Shown here one piece after another: positions 38,001-48,828 of a stretch of DNA of 64,000 bases (positions are counted from its first letter, which is position 1; each line of letters opens with the position of its first letter). Origin of the DNA: Pteria penguin (taxonomy: Eukaryota; Mollusca; Bivalvia; Pterioida; Pteriidae); NCBI GenBank assembly GCA_035048485.1, contig CM068590.1:4340093-4404092 (forward strand), read 5' to 3'. The notes under the pieces are model-generated. The model did not search any database. It saw only the letters and a list, made by a program, of their open reading frames with translations, and was not told the origin of the DNA. A program made the translations under genes and the position numbers.

Positions 38001-41000
38001 TATTTTGTGGGGGTATATGGGAATCACCATGTCTGTCTGTCTGTCTGTCCATATCGATTTGTGTCCGGGCCATATCTTTTTATTTGGTGGATGGATTTAG
38101 ATAATATTTCATAATATTGTTGCCCATGACCCAATGGTGTGTCATGACCTTGACCCAAGGTTATAAGTCAAAGGTCAAGGTCACTGTGGACTTGGTTGCT
38201 AAAACCGTGTTGGGGCCATATCTTTATATTGGGTAGATGGATTTAGATAATATTACACAGGATTGTTGCCCATGACCCAAGGGTGTCTCATGACCTTGAC
38301 CCAAGGTCATAGATTAAAGGTTAAGGTAACTGTGAATTTGGTTGTTGAAATCATGTGCGGGCCATACCTTTTTATTGGGTGGATGGATTTAGATAATATT
38401 ACACAGGATTGTTGCCCATGACCCAAGGGTGTCTCATGACCTTGACCCAAGGTCATAGATCAAAGGTCAAGGTCACTGTGAACTTGGTTGTTGAAATCGT
38501 GTGCGGGCCATACCTTTTTATTGGGTGGATGGATTTAGATATTTCACAGGATTGTTGCCCATGACCCAAGGGTGTGTCATGACCTTGCCAAGGTCAAACA
38601 TCAAGGTCACTGTGGACCTGGTTGTTAAAATAGTGTCCCGGCCATATCTTTTTATTGGGTGGATAGATTATGATAATAATTCACAAGATTGTTGCCCATG
38701 ACCAAAGGGTGGGGTGTGTTATGCTCATAGGTCAAAGTTCAAGGTCATGATAGACACAATAAGTAAAATTTTGTCCAAGCCATAACTTCTTCCTCTGCAC
38801 ACGGATTTCAATAATACTTCACAGAATTGTTGCTCAGAATCCAATGGTGTGTCATGACCTTGAACCAAGGTCATAGGTCAAAGCTCAAGTTCATAATAGA
38901 CACAACAAGAAAAATTTTGTCTGGGCCGTAACTTCTCATCCTATGTCACAGAATTGTTGCTTAGGATCCAAGAGTGTGTCCATAGGTCGGAGGTCAAGGT
39001 CATAATAAAACAAGAAGAAAAACCTTGTCCGGGACATAACTTCTTTCTCTGTGCAAGGATTTCAGTAATACTTCACAGAATCGTTGCTTAGAACCAAGGA
39101 TGTGCCATGACTTTGAATCAAGGTCATAGGTCAAAAGTCAAGGTCATGATAGACACAATAAGTAAAACTATGTCAGGGCCATAACTTCTTCCCCTGAGCA
39201 CGGATTTCAATAATATTTCATGGAATTGTTGCTTAGGATCCAAGGGTGTGTCATGACCTTGAACCAAGGACATAGGTCAAAGGTCAAGGTCACAATAGAC
39301 ACAATGGGTAAAACATTGTTTTCATTGATTATTCCTCAAAATGTGCTTGTAAGTGGGACATCTGTTACACTTATACCAGTGATGTATATTGGGATGAATT
39401 ATGGCATGTTTCTACTTTGTTGCCGCGGGGAGTATTTGTCCCGTTACGACTGCTCTAGTTTTGTCTCTTTATCTAATTCGATGCAGAGAAGCAATAAAGC
39501 ATTTATTTGCTAAAATTCACCTGAAAATATCTATTTCAAGGTTTATTTGAAAGTGTCATGTGAAAATTTTGTTGTCTGGATTTACAGTGATTCTTTTAGG
39601 CATGCTTGAAGGTCAGCAGTTCAAACCCTGCTGGAGGCATTTTTTCCTTTTCATTTCTTTTTACACTAAAAGAATTTTCAAAGTGTTTTTCAGCAGTCAG
39701 TGAATTTTATTGGAATAAGAAAGTGACTGGTCTAGCATTTTTTCTCACAGTTTTGTTTTATTTTCTTGACTGATTAAACATATTACAAAAGCCATAAAGC
39801 ATTCATTTTCCAACTTTTATTAGGAAATATCTATTTGAAGGGTTATTTGAAAGTTTTATATTTAATTTTAGTTTTGTTGGTTTTAATGGCTTTTTAACTC
39901 ACTATGGAGTTGAGTGGTGTTTATGCTAGTTACCCAGTATTTGGTTAAGTAAGTTGGGGTAACTCAGTGTTGGGAAAAGTACAGGAGTTACATTACCAAT
40001 CTTACACCCTAGGTTCATCTTGGAATGCTTACTTAAGCCCATGCATCAAATGATGCATCTGGTCTACATTTTGTGCTTGAGTGACTCAGGTCAGAAGTTT
40101 CGGGTAATTAAGTATTGAAGAAAGTACAGATGCTACAATTACCAAACTTTCACCTTATGTGAATTTCTATATGCCTGTCATAGACGGATGTACTATGGTA
40201 TAGCGTTGTGGGTCCGTGAATCTGTGGGTCTGTCCTCATCTTGTTAACATGATACAGACAATACTATTTATGCTAGGTCTTTCAAATTTGGTACACTTAT
40301 TTCTTGTAGCAAGAGGACAAACCCTATTGATTTTCAATATCAAAGTCAAAGGTAAAGGTCACTTTTGGGGCAAAAATAGCAAAATTTTCAGAATGCAACA
40401 TGTAAAGAAGGTATAGACCAAACTTTTATGCTAGAACTTTTAAGCTTTGCACACTTATTTCTTATCATTGGAGGACAAGCTCTATTGATTTTCAAGGTCA
40501 ACATTTTATACCTTGCATGGATTTGAATAATATTTCACAGAATTGTTGCACCAGACACATGGGTGTTTCATGACCTTGACTCATTGGTCCTATCTGCAAG
40601 GTCAAGATCACAATGCATATGATGGGTAAATCTTTGTCCAGGCCGTATTTCTATACCCCTAACAAATTTTAATAATACTTCACAGAATTGTTGCCTAGGG
40701 CCTACGAATGTGTCTTGACCTTTTTTCAAGGTCATATCTACAATGTCAAGGTCACACTGTATATGTATATGATGGTTAAACCTTTGTCTGGGCTATAACT
40801 TTTTACCCCTTGCACGGATTTAAGTTATATTTTATAGAATTGTTACCCAGGTCCCAAGGATGTGTCATGACCATGAACCAAGGTCATATCTGCAAGGACA
40901 AGGTCACAGTGTATGTGATGGGTAAATCTTTTTGCAACCCATAAATTTGTACCCTTTGCACAGATTTAGATAATATTTCACAGAATTGTTGGCAAGGTAG

Positions 41001-44000
41001 AATGTTTCCATAATTTCCATTTTCACCCCTTCAAACTAAGTGACGGATGTATTATGCCAACTTGGCTTTGCTCTTTTTATTCATGCTATATGATATGTAA
41101 TGATTTTTGTGGATCCAACTTTCGTGGTTGCTTACTGTCAGGAATTTATGTTCCATGAGTTGTAGGTAAATTGCGGATATGATATAAATTGATTGATTGA
41201 TTATTGTTTAACGTCAATCCACCATTACCTCACGTATATGGTGACGGCATCTGCCTGATGCATTGCATACAAATTTAGACCTTTGCAACAGACCCACCCG
41301 AAGCAGTGAACGATCTTTTACGTGCCACGCCTACCGTGACACAGGACCTTGATTTTTACTGCCTCATCCAAAAGACAGAACACCAGTGTGCCCAGGGTGG
41401 GAGTCGAACCTGGGACCTCTCGATTACAAGCCTAGCACCTTATCCACTAGTCCACACCGGCTGCAGATATGTATTTTAGGTAAATTGCGGATATGATAAA
41501 TAGAAAGTTATCAGAGTTACAAGCCAAACATATATCCACTGCCGTCTGCCACTGAAGGTCATTCATGCATGTGAAACCCAGGGTCATAGCATGTACGTAG
41601 GGAATATTCAGCACAGGGTCTCAGGCAGATTATTCTTGAAAAATCATTGATCAAAGCCAAAATAATGGAATAACCATTGAATGGTTAAACAAATTCATCA
41701 GGATTATCAGGGTAGTAATAGAGAAAACTGAAGACATCTGACAAAGCTGTCTGACAAAAATCACCAAGGACATGCACACAAACTGAAGACATCTGACAAA
41801 GCTGTCTGACAAAAATCACCAAGGACATGCACACAAACAAAATAATTCAGATTGCTGATACTCCTTATTAAAACAACTCATAAACAACTGATAAACAATT
41901 CATAAACAACCAATTTGTGTGATGTCTAATATATACTGGAGAATTTCATTTAAATGGAAATTTTTATAATAGAAATTATTTCTACAGAATAATAAACTTG
42001 AATCAAAAGATTCGGGGGGCATCTAGTTTTTTGCCTGTTCGTCTGTTGTTTGGCAAAAAACTTTAACTTCCAATTGTTTATAAATCTTGAATCATAAGAG
42101 GTAGGGTTTTCATATTTCACATACACATTCCTTCTGACAAGACTTTCCGTCAGTACCATAATTTTTTACCTCATGATTTTGACTGTCACTGACCTTTGAC
42201 CTACAATGCAAAAACTTAAACATTATTTTGATTACTTTGAGGTAGGGCTTTCATATTTCACATGCATTTTCCTTGTGATAAGACCCTTCCATCAATAAAA
42301 TAATTTTTCACGTCTTGACCCTGACCGTGACCTTTAACCTACATTTCTAAAATTAGCTGCTGTGGGCATTCGTGAATTTTTATTTTATTTTATAATCCAT
42401 TAATTAAAACCACAAACCCTGGAATCCATGAAAATAATATATTTCGCAGTATAAAGCTTATGGCCTTTTGTGGGTCTTTAAGTCCTTTACTGGTAAAACT
42501 GGACGGGACTATAGGATTCCAGTCTATCTTTCTGTCCATTTGTTTAAGATGCTTTGGTTTTCCGGACTGTTTTCTTTTGGCTTTTTTTTAACAACCATTG
42601 AAATTATTGAATTGAAATTTGTATCAATGAGTTACGGATCAAATTCTACTTTGGTCATGATTGATGTATTAATGGAAGAGTTACGGTCCTTAGACTTAGT
42701 GAAAATATGGAAACCTGTGGGGGACATGTATTGCTTCAGCAGTACTCAGTATGCTTGTTTTTGTAGGAGATGAGACTAAAGGCAGAGGAGAAAAAGAGAA
42801 GGAAATTAGAAAATGAAAGGAAATCTGAAATAGTACAAATGGTAAGAATACTTACAATAGAAGTATTATAAATTTAGAAGTGAATGAGACCAGAATTGTA
42901 AGGATGTTTTGGTGAAAACTTTCAGGATTTTTCAATGAAGGCACTGCACTGGTAAAACTTTGTTAACAATAATGTATACCACTGTACAGTGTCATACAGC
43001 CATAAAAAACATTGGATTTAACATCAATAAAATTTGCTTACCAACAACATTAATATCTTTCTGCAATTTGTGACACAGTTAATAAAATACATATTAGCTC
43101 AAATAATACTTTTCAATATTCATCCATGTTACGTCAAGAAAATCAGTAATGTAGAGGTGAAAATTCTGATATTATTGATTTATTGTTCATTTTCTGTACA
43201 ATACATTCTCTTAAAAGTGCAAACATAGATTAAAACATACAATTAACTCATCAACGAATGTCAGAATACATTTTCTGTACAAAACAGGGAGTAAAATTAG
43301 CACTCACCCAGTTGCATTTGCGACCATTTTCACGGCTGGGCGATTAAAACTTTGACCAACAGTTGCCCAGATGGCGAGTACGACATTTTCCGTAAATGTC
43401 TGTTTTTCTATTTTCTTTCCATCTAGTCCGTATCCAAAATTTGGGTCCGAGAGAAGCTTATTGCTAAGTATGTCATACTGTTATGTTTCAAGCGTACTCG
43501 CGATTTGATGAGCATGTTTACATGTGTTCAAGGTCCCCAGTATCCATCAAAGTGATCGCGACAGTCTCGTCTCGGCATGTGGCGTACGTTGCTGGGATTA
43601 AAAACCGGGACAAAAGAAAATCGGAAAGCCACAGAGTACTCCAAGGAGTACAGGAAAACTAAGAGAGCTTGCTCCTTTTCGACAAAATGAACCGAAAATC
43701 CATGGCTAATCAACTCAGGGAAGGGGGGAGGGATGAAATGCACATACTGCATACAACACGACAAGGGCTAAAAAAATCAGTATGTAACGGGCTTCAAGAG
43801 CTATTCATCTGCTCGATAGCATAGAGAAATGGGAATTGAATTTGAATAAAATTTACTTTAATTTAGACATTTCAGTTTTGTATAATGAGTGCACCCTGAA
43901 AAAAATAGTCGGGCCCCTAACTTTCTAGCTGGGCCCCTAAATTTTACTTTCTATGGGCCCGGCTGGCCCCTAGATCCTGCAGCCAATTTTACTCCGTGCA

Positions 44001-44361
44001 ATACATTCTCTTAAAAGTTCATAGATTGAAACGTACAAAATACTCATAAACAGATACATGTATCAGAATATGTTTACACTAAGGAAACCACCAACCCCCC
44101 CCCCCCAAAAAAAAAAAAAAATAATAAAAAACCCATGATCCATACGACAGAATCTTTAAGGACAGACCAAAAAGGTTGTTACATAACTATACTGTACATG
44201 AGTTAAACAGTACAAGCTGTGCATGATGTAGCAACAGTTCTTTATATGTAAGAGTATAAATGTGACTTTCACTTTCTTTTTAATTTCAATTTCAGATAAA
44301 AAATACAGCAAAAATAAAAAAGATGAGGAAAAAACAGCTCAGGCAGATACAGAAACGTTGA
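34901..44361 (+). CDS. CCDC86: CCDC86 / Cgr1-family nucleolar protein (four exons)
   Basis: Exons 34901-35010, 37170-37299, 42767-42841 and 44296-44361 join in phase (2, 0, 0) to 126 residues. The product follows the conserved C-terminal part of CCDC86 (cyclon) and yeast Cgr1, which are basic, helical nucleolar proteins tied to pre-60S ribosome assembly. Landmarks in order: IPRGKPKSGRPWK, then KPLKSSWQEKMKKKAE, KRRKLENERKSEIVQ, and the terminal NTAKIKKMRKKQLRQIQKR. All four exons have consensus-type borders: AG|GTTTGA, TTTGTAG|A, GAA|GTAAGA, TTTGTAG|GAG, ATG|GTAAGA and TTTCAG|ATA. It lacks the long acidic N-terminus of the vertebrate protein and is close to the Cgr1 size. Its introns carry SINEs, a foldback and tandem repeats. 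The segmental duplication begins about 80 bases after its stop. Confidence 0.88.
35262..35397. repeat. Short inverted repeat
   Basis: ACTGGTACTGTAATCTCTTT and following bases (35277-35318) are complementary to 35351-35395, with about 40-bp arms and a 33-base loop. A probable small foldback in CCDC86 intron 1. Confidence 0.75.
35505..36048. mobile_element. Large foldback element in CCDC86 intron 1
   Basis: Arms of about 240 bp (35505-35750 and 35800-36048) are complementary at roughly 85%, with a loop of about 50 bases. Anchor pairs are GAATGATAGGGCC with GGCCCTATCATTC, ATTTTCATAAACGGAATGGC with its complement at about 35976-35995, and GTCTGAAGGCT with AGCCTTCAGAC. No coding capacity. Confidence 0.85.
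36480..36740 (-). mobile_element. Second tRNA-like SINE or remnant
   Basis: The minus strand has an A-box-like TAGCTCAAATGG and a B-box-like GGGTTCGAATAC, 40 bases apart. It is bounded by similar GTAACGGGCAGGAGAAA and GTAACAGGCAGGAGAAA sequences. The T-stem pairs poorly, so this is not a working tRNA gene. Confidence 0.45.
36842..37118 (+). mobile_element. tRNA-derived SINE, family S, copy 3
   Basis: TGGATCAGTGGATGAGGTGT (A-box region) and GGTTCAACTACC (B-box) are followed by the conserved body. Ends in ATAATCAATCATTC. Lies 50 bp before CCDC86 exon 2. Confidence 0.8.
37170..37299 (+). CDS. CCDC86: CCDC86 exon 2
   Basis: Acceptor TCATTTGTAG|A completes the Arg codon. Encodes GKPLKSSWQEKMKKK... 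with basic coiled-coil content; donor GAA|GTAAGA. Confidence 0.88.
37300..38019. other. CCDC86 intron 2, first part
   Basis: AT-rich; no recognised element. The frames at 37338-37912 have no domain signals. Confidence 0.4.
38020..39330 (+). repeat. Tandem repeat of about 145 bp with nuclear-receptor-like half-sites
   Basis: About nine degenerate units. Each contains TTGTTGCCCATGACCCAAGG, TCATGACCTTGACCCAAGGTC and AGGTCAAAGGTCAAGGTCAC or variants. It starts with a CTGTCTGTCTGTCTGTCC run. TGACCTTGACCCAAGGTCA is a perfect inverted pair of TGACCTTG around ACC. More diverged units continue at 40320-41000. Lies in CCDC86 intron 2. Confidence 0.85.
39331..40319. other. Intronic spacer
   Basis: No gene recognised. 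At 39600-39643 a tRNA 3'-half-like piece (CAGCAGTTCAAACCCTGCTG, then GAGGCA) is visible without a matching 5' half, so it is a tRNA or SINE relic. Confidence 0.35.
40320..41000 (+). repeat. Diverged continuation of the half-site tandem repeat
   Basis: Four units such as TCATGACCTTGACTCATTGG, CAAGGTCATATCTACAATGT and ACCAAGGTCATATCTGCAAG, each with 'CACAGAATTGTTG' at a similar phase. Confidence 0.7.
41193..41463 (-). mobile_element. tRNA-derived SINE, family S, copy 4
   Basis: The minus strand starts GCCGGTGTGGACTAGTGGATAA (quoted in part: GTGTGGACTAGTGGATAA) with B-box GGTTCGACTCCC. It ends with GACGTTAAACAATAATCAAT. The best-preserved copy in the window. Confidence 0.85.
41464..42766. other. 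CCDC86 intron 2, last part
   Basis: A direct duplication at about 41722-41837 repeats ACTGAAGACATCTGACAAAG and following bases in two 57-bp units. A dispersed block at 41990-42350 carries TGACCTTTGACCT motifs. No gene seen. Confidence 0.45.
42767..42841 (+). CDS. CCDC86: CCDC86 exon 3
   Basis: 25 codons, TTTTTGTAG|GAG to ATG|GTAAGA. Encodes KRRKLENERKSEIVQM, the most conserved stretch of the family. Confidence 0.9.
42842..44295. other. CCDC86 intron 3
   Basis: Contains a C/A homopolymer junction near 44095-44120 and a piece around 43275-43400 and 43890-43990 with mirrored content (AGTAAAATTAGC facing AATTTTACTCCGTG), suggesting an old inverted-repeat insertion of about 730 bp. No gene seen. 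Confidence 0.4.
44296..44361 (+). CDS. CCDC86: CCDC86 exon 4 (terminal)
   Basis: Acceptor TTTCAATTTCAG|ATA. Encodes IKNTAKIKKMRKKQLRQIQKR and TGA. Confidence 0.88.
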   Translation: MKNTAKIKKMRKKQLRQIQKR

Positions 44362-44599
44362 GTGTAGACGAAGCAGCATTTCATTTGGATGAAAGATTAA
44401 GGCATTTGACCACAAATGGAATTAGGGGATTTCCCCTCAAGAAGATTTCCTTTTTTTACTTCAGACAACATTGCAGACAATATATGTATCTGAATCAACA
44501 GAAAACATTTAATTTAAAGACTGAATATTAAGAATGGAAAAAATATTCTAAATACAATTTTTTTTTTCTGGCTAGAAATGAATTGAAAAACTTTCTGTA

Positions 44600-45170
44600 C
44601 TAGGAAATGATAAAAAGGGAGTGGTCAGTGTCGGAATGTGTGAATAGAAAGACCTTCACTATGACATGTCAGCTCAATGACAAATACATGGTCATTTCTG
44701 GTCTGAGTACGCCTGCTGATAATCACACATTATTGTCCCCTGCTTTTTACGAAAGCTTGCGGACATTAAATCTCATTCGTCTGTCCGTCTGTCTGTCACA
44801 AAAAACTTAAACCTTGATCATAACTTTTTAACTATAAGATGTAGGGCCTTTATATTTGGCATGTGTGTCCCTAATTGCAATACCTTTCCGTTGGTACCCA
44901 ATTTTTTTATCATGTGACCTTGATCGTGACCTTTGACCTACTTCAATGTAACTTTTTAATGGTTAGATGTAGGGCCTTCATATTCAGCATATGTGTCACT
45001 TATTGCAATACCTTTCGGTTTTTAATAGAATTTTTTATCATGTGACCTTGATTTTGACCTTTAACCTACTTCGATGTAACTTTTTAACAGTTAGACGTAC
45101 AACCTTCATATTTGGCATGTGTGTCTGTAGACATGCACAACCATGCCAGTATGTCACAGATCACTGCACC
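44600..45170 (+). repeat. Dispersed block with DR1-type half-sites
   Basis: GTCTGTCCGTCTGTCTGTCA is followed by repeated ATGTAGGGCCTTCATATTYGGCATRTGTGT-like lines and TGACCTTGATCGTGACCTTTGACC (TGACCTTTGACCT is a DR1). Units B and C carry it at 54310-54730 and 62770-63190. Confidence 0.75.
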
Positions 45171-46234
45171 CTTACAGATAGAACCCCCAAAGCGGGGGAC
45201 CACAATTCTCTGAATTTGCTTGTTCATTGTAAGATCCCCTTGTCAAATTGATCCAATGTGATCTGTCTATGATTTGAGCCATTTTGATTGATCATCTTAA
45301 TATTGCTTGATTTTGTAGTAATGTTACTTTTTTTCTTTTTTTTTTTCTAAGATGCCTGTACCTTTTCATTTGAGAAGTTTTTGTCCCATTTGTTTAATTC
45401 TAAATGATCAATATTTGGGAAAAATCTAGACAAATTCTGGGAAAAATTCAATGAAATTTTCCATTTCGAAAGATCCTTGTAACTGATTTTTTTTTGAAAA
45501 AAAAAAACCCAAAAAACTGAAGCTTTAAAATTATGTTGACACTGAATTTAATAAGGCAGTATTTTGGCCACTTTGAAGTACTAGATTTTCTCTTGTTTTT
45601 CTTTTGTAAATTAAGTCAGTACCATAACATCTTGTCCTAAATATTTTGACAGCAGAGGAAAATGGAGCTATATACATGTATTTCAAATTACTCTGCTGAA
45701 TTTGTTGTCCCTCCTGACCGTGACCAGATATTTAAGTTTCTAAGTCTAGCCATGACCAGATAATCTGCATCAAGAGGTTGACATGCAGGCACAAAATTTT
45801 GAAACTAAAATTGTTGTTAGTCACAAAAACTTTCAAATTTTGAAAGTGTAGAAAAAATTTGTTGAATCAGGTATAATCATTGTGACCGCATAGCACTGTG
45901 AAGGTGATAACTGGTATAATTCAGATGTTGTTTTTTTTTCTGCCTCTATCAAAGTGGAAAATAACTAGTATAATTAAGATTGGGTTTTTTTCTGCCTCTT
46001 TCGAAGTAGAAAATAACTAGTATAATTAAGATGGGGTTTTGGGGTTTTTTTTCTGCCTCTTTCGAAGTAGAAAATAACTCGACCTTTTTGAAAACAGATC
46101 ATTATAGGTTATATTCAGTGTTTTCATTATACAGAATTATTTCCCCTATGAGCAGGTATCTGACGTCAAAACATTGTGACTTCACAGATTGTTTTTTTTT
46201 ATTTTGTTTTGTTTTGTTTTGTTTGGTTTAAGAA

Positions 46235-46387
46235 ATGAATCCTATATTTTTTTTGGTTGATTGCGGTATCAACCTAAAATGTGGACGGAAAACTGCATCA
46301 GTGCGCGAAGCAGATTGATGCAAAAGTTTTCCATCCAAATTTTAGGTTGATACCTCAGTCAGCCAAAAAAATATAGGATTCATTTAC
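46235..46387. repeat. Foldback with 60-bp arms
   Basis: AATGAATCCTATATTTTTTT and onwards mirrors AAAAAAATATAGGATTCATT, with GGTATCAACCTAAAAT in both arms. It stands at the left edge of a 1-kb block absent from unit B, so it is probably part of an insertion. A 35-codon frame at about 46578 (MSIEKIRSEIEQLLKHEL) in this block has no known match to me. Confidence 0.75.
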
Positions 46388-47439
46388 CATTTTATTTAGC
46401 TTATATTTGAAAACAAAAATTTAATAAGTGTCCAATAAACAATTTATTACGGCACTTACATTACTATTTTATCCCTGATACATGTGACTTGATTGCGTGG
46501 TAATACAATGACAAGGTAAACAACATTTTGAAGTTAATAATGGCAGCTCTCACGAAATTCAAAAATTTTATCCATAATGTCCATTGAAAAGATTAGAAGT
46601 GAAATAGAACAATTATTAAAACACGAATTAATGAAACATGTATGTGAGGATGATAATCTGTTACCTAAAGTATTTATATTTTAAATGTTGCTAGTATTAT
46701 TAGAAATGTACTGCATGTTGACGTGCACGTAAACATGCGTGTCATAAGGTTGAAAGGGTAGGTTTACAGACTTGGATCGGAGGCAGCACCTGCTCTGGTG
46801 CCCATTCTGTTTGTCTAGTCAGGTACGGGTATGATACCGTAGAAGTTACAGTTATCAGCGCCCATTGTTGAGCTATCAGATAGTTGCAGACGAGTACTCT
46901 TTTTGTTTTGTATTCAACTACATGCATTTCTAAACAGCACTGTATTGTAGACTAGTTCATAGACCTAGTTATATTTTACCTTTTTATTGAAGAATAGTAG
47001 GAAATGATATCATATATTTAATAGTTTCTGAAGTTAAGTGCGATTACGAAACAATTAACAACACAGGAATCACTGCTCCATAAATAGAACGGGGTTTTGC
47101 ATTCCAGAGGAAAGTAGTCCCAGCAATTGTGACATATCTGCACTAAAAATTTTGTTGATGCAGAAATTAACTCAATTTTTTAACCAATCAGATTCGCCGC
47201 AATACCATCAACACAAAGAAAATTAAATGATTCCCATACCATAGATCTTAGATTTGGTGGATGTCACAATGTTTTGATGTAAAATACTTGTTCAAATGGG
47301 ATATAACTCTGTAACGAAATGATACAATAGCGCATTATATTAGAAAATAGGAAGTCTATATATGTATTAAGTTTACAATTTAAGTTATATTCAAGTAAAA
47401 AGAAAACCTTAATGTATTTATTTCTTTTGTCTTTTTATG

Positions 47440-47800
47440 TTTTTATGCCCCCGGATCAATAGATCGGGGGCATATTGTTTTTGTCCTGTCTATTCTTCTG
47501 TTTGGTCTCTCTGATGTCAATTTTAACCTTGGCCATAACTTTTGAACCTTGAGGGATAGAGACTTCATATTTGACATGCATACTCAACTAATGGAACCCT
47601 TTCAAACGACACCAAGGTCAATGACCTTTTGACCTTGACAATGACCTTGACGCTAAAAAGAATTTTTTTTGACTTGGGGCTATAACTTCTGAACCTTGAG
47701 GGATAGAGACTTCATATTTCACATGCGTACTCAAATAATAAAGCCCTTTCAAGTAACCCTCACACTAAAATTAACTTTTTCCACTTTGGTGCTGCTAGGG
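47440..47800 (+). repeat. Dispersed 'cccccggatc' block
   Basis: Starts with the palindrome TGCCCCCGGATCAATAGATCGGGGGCA (given in part: GCCCCCGGATC facing GATCGGGGGC). Then a CTGT run and lines with GACCTTTTGACCTTGAC follow. The counterpart in unit B is at 56095-56440, where the palindrome is eroded. Confidence 0.75.
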
Positions 47801-48828
47801 GCATAGCTTGTTCAAAATGTCATTGATAAATATGATCCATAGCAACCGCTTTCTATTTTTACAGATAATTCTGTCCAGCCAGCTTCTATAGAAGGAGAAA
47901 AAATGTAGTACATGTACATAACTGCATTCTGAACTTGACCTGGGTGTGGCCGCATGAGTTAAACTGAAAAATTTTATTTATTCCATTGGCAAACATTCAA
48001 ATGCAAATATCAAACATGTTGGCTTTATCATATCAGTGATCATTGAATAAAATGGAACTGAATTAGATCAGAGTGCCAGGTATTTATTCGTTGATCAATA
48101 GAATAATTCGAAAATATTACTTGATTTTCTCAGTATATAGTGCCCGACCCTGGCAGCATATGATGTAATATATAAATTATGTAGATTTTTTTTCGGAATA
48201 ATAGCAGCTTGTTCATTGCTTTAAAATCAAAGACAATTCCCCCTTCCTTTGATAGATACAACTGCTGAATCTGTGAAAGTGATACATTAAGAAAGAGAAG
48301 AAGTCAAACCCGGGGTTATCTGTAAGGCCATGTAAAAAGACTAATTACTAAAAAGATTGCAAAAGGTATATTGTAGTTTTAATTATGTCATTGTTTCATA
48401 TGCAGAACTGGGCAACAGTTCGTTTTATCTATATTATAGTATAGTTTATTCATCGAATGCAAATACAAATAAAATCAGCATAACTAATATAACAAGGTCA
48501 AGTCAGTAAGTGTTATGATAAATTAATCACAATCTATTCATTATAAAGTATTTCTTAAATCAAAAGCTTTCAGTTTTGCATAACTAAGTAGTGTTTGAAG
48601 AACAGAATAATTGTACACGTTTAAAGACAGAGGTCGTTTTTAGTAATAAGGTTTCAGAAAAGTTTTCCTCAAATTGCTATAGGCGGGACATTTAAGCATC
48701 AAGTGGAACTCGTCTTCCACATCAGATTTACAAATAAAATAAATAGTCTCTCAATGGGTACATTTTTATACCTACCAGTCTCTACATTTAAACTATGTGA
48801 TATATACTGGCATTTCTTCATCATTCTG
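47801..48828. other. 3' flank of the TRIM-like gene
   Basis: Repeat-derived DNA shared with unit B. The minus-strand AATAAA at about 48445-48451 is a candidate polyadenylation signal, about 380 bases after the stop codon. Confidence 0.45.

Noticed and set aside
39600..39643. tRNA gene (T-arm and acceptor-like end)
   Set aside because: Only the 3' half is recognisable; no D-arm or anticodon arm could be matched.
47448..47476. Palindrome at 47450 as a rho-independent terminator
   Set aside because: Animal DNA; the palindrome is the edge of a dispersed repeat and its copy at 56100 is eroded.
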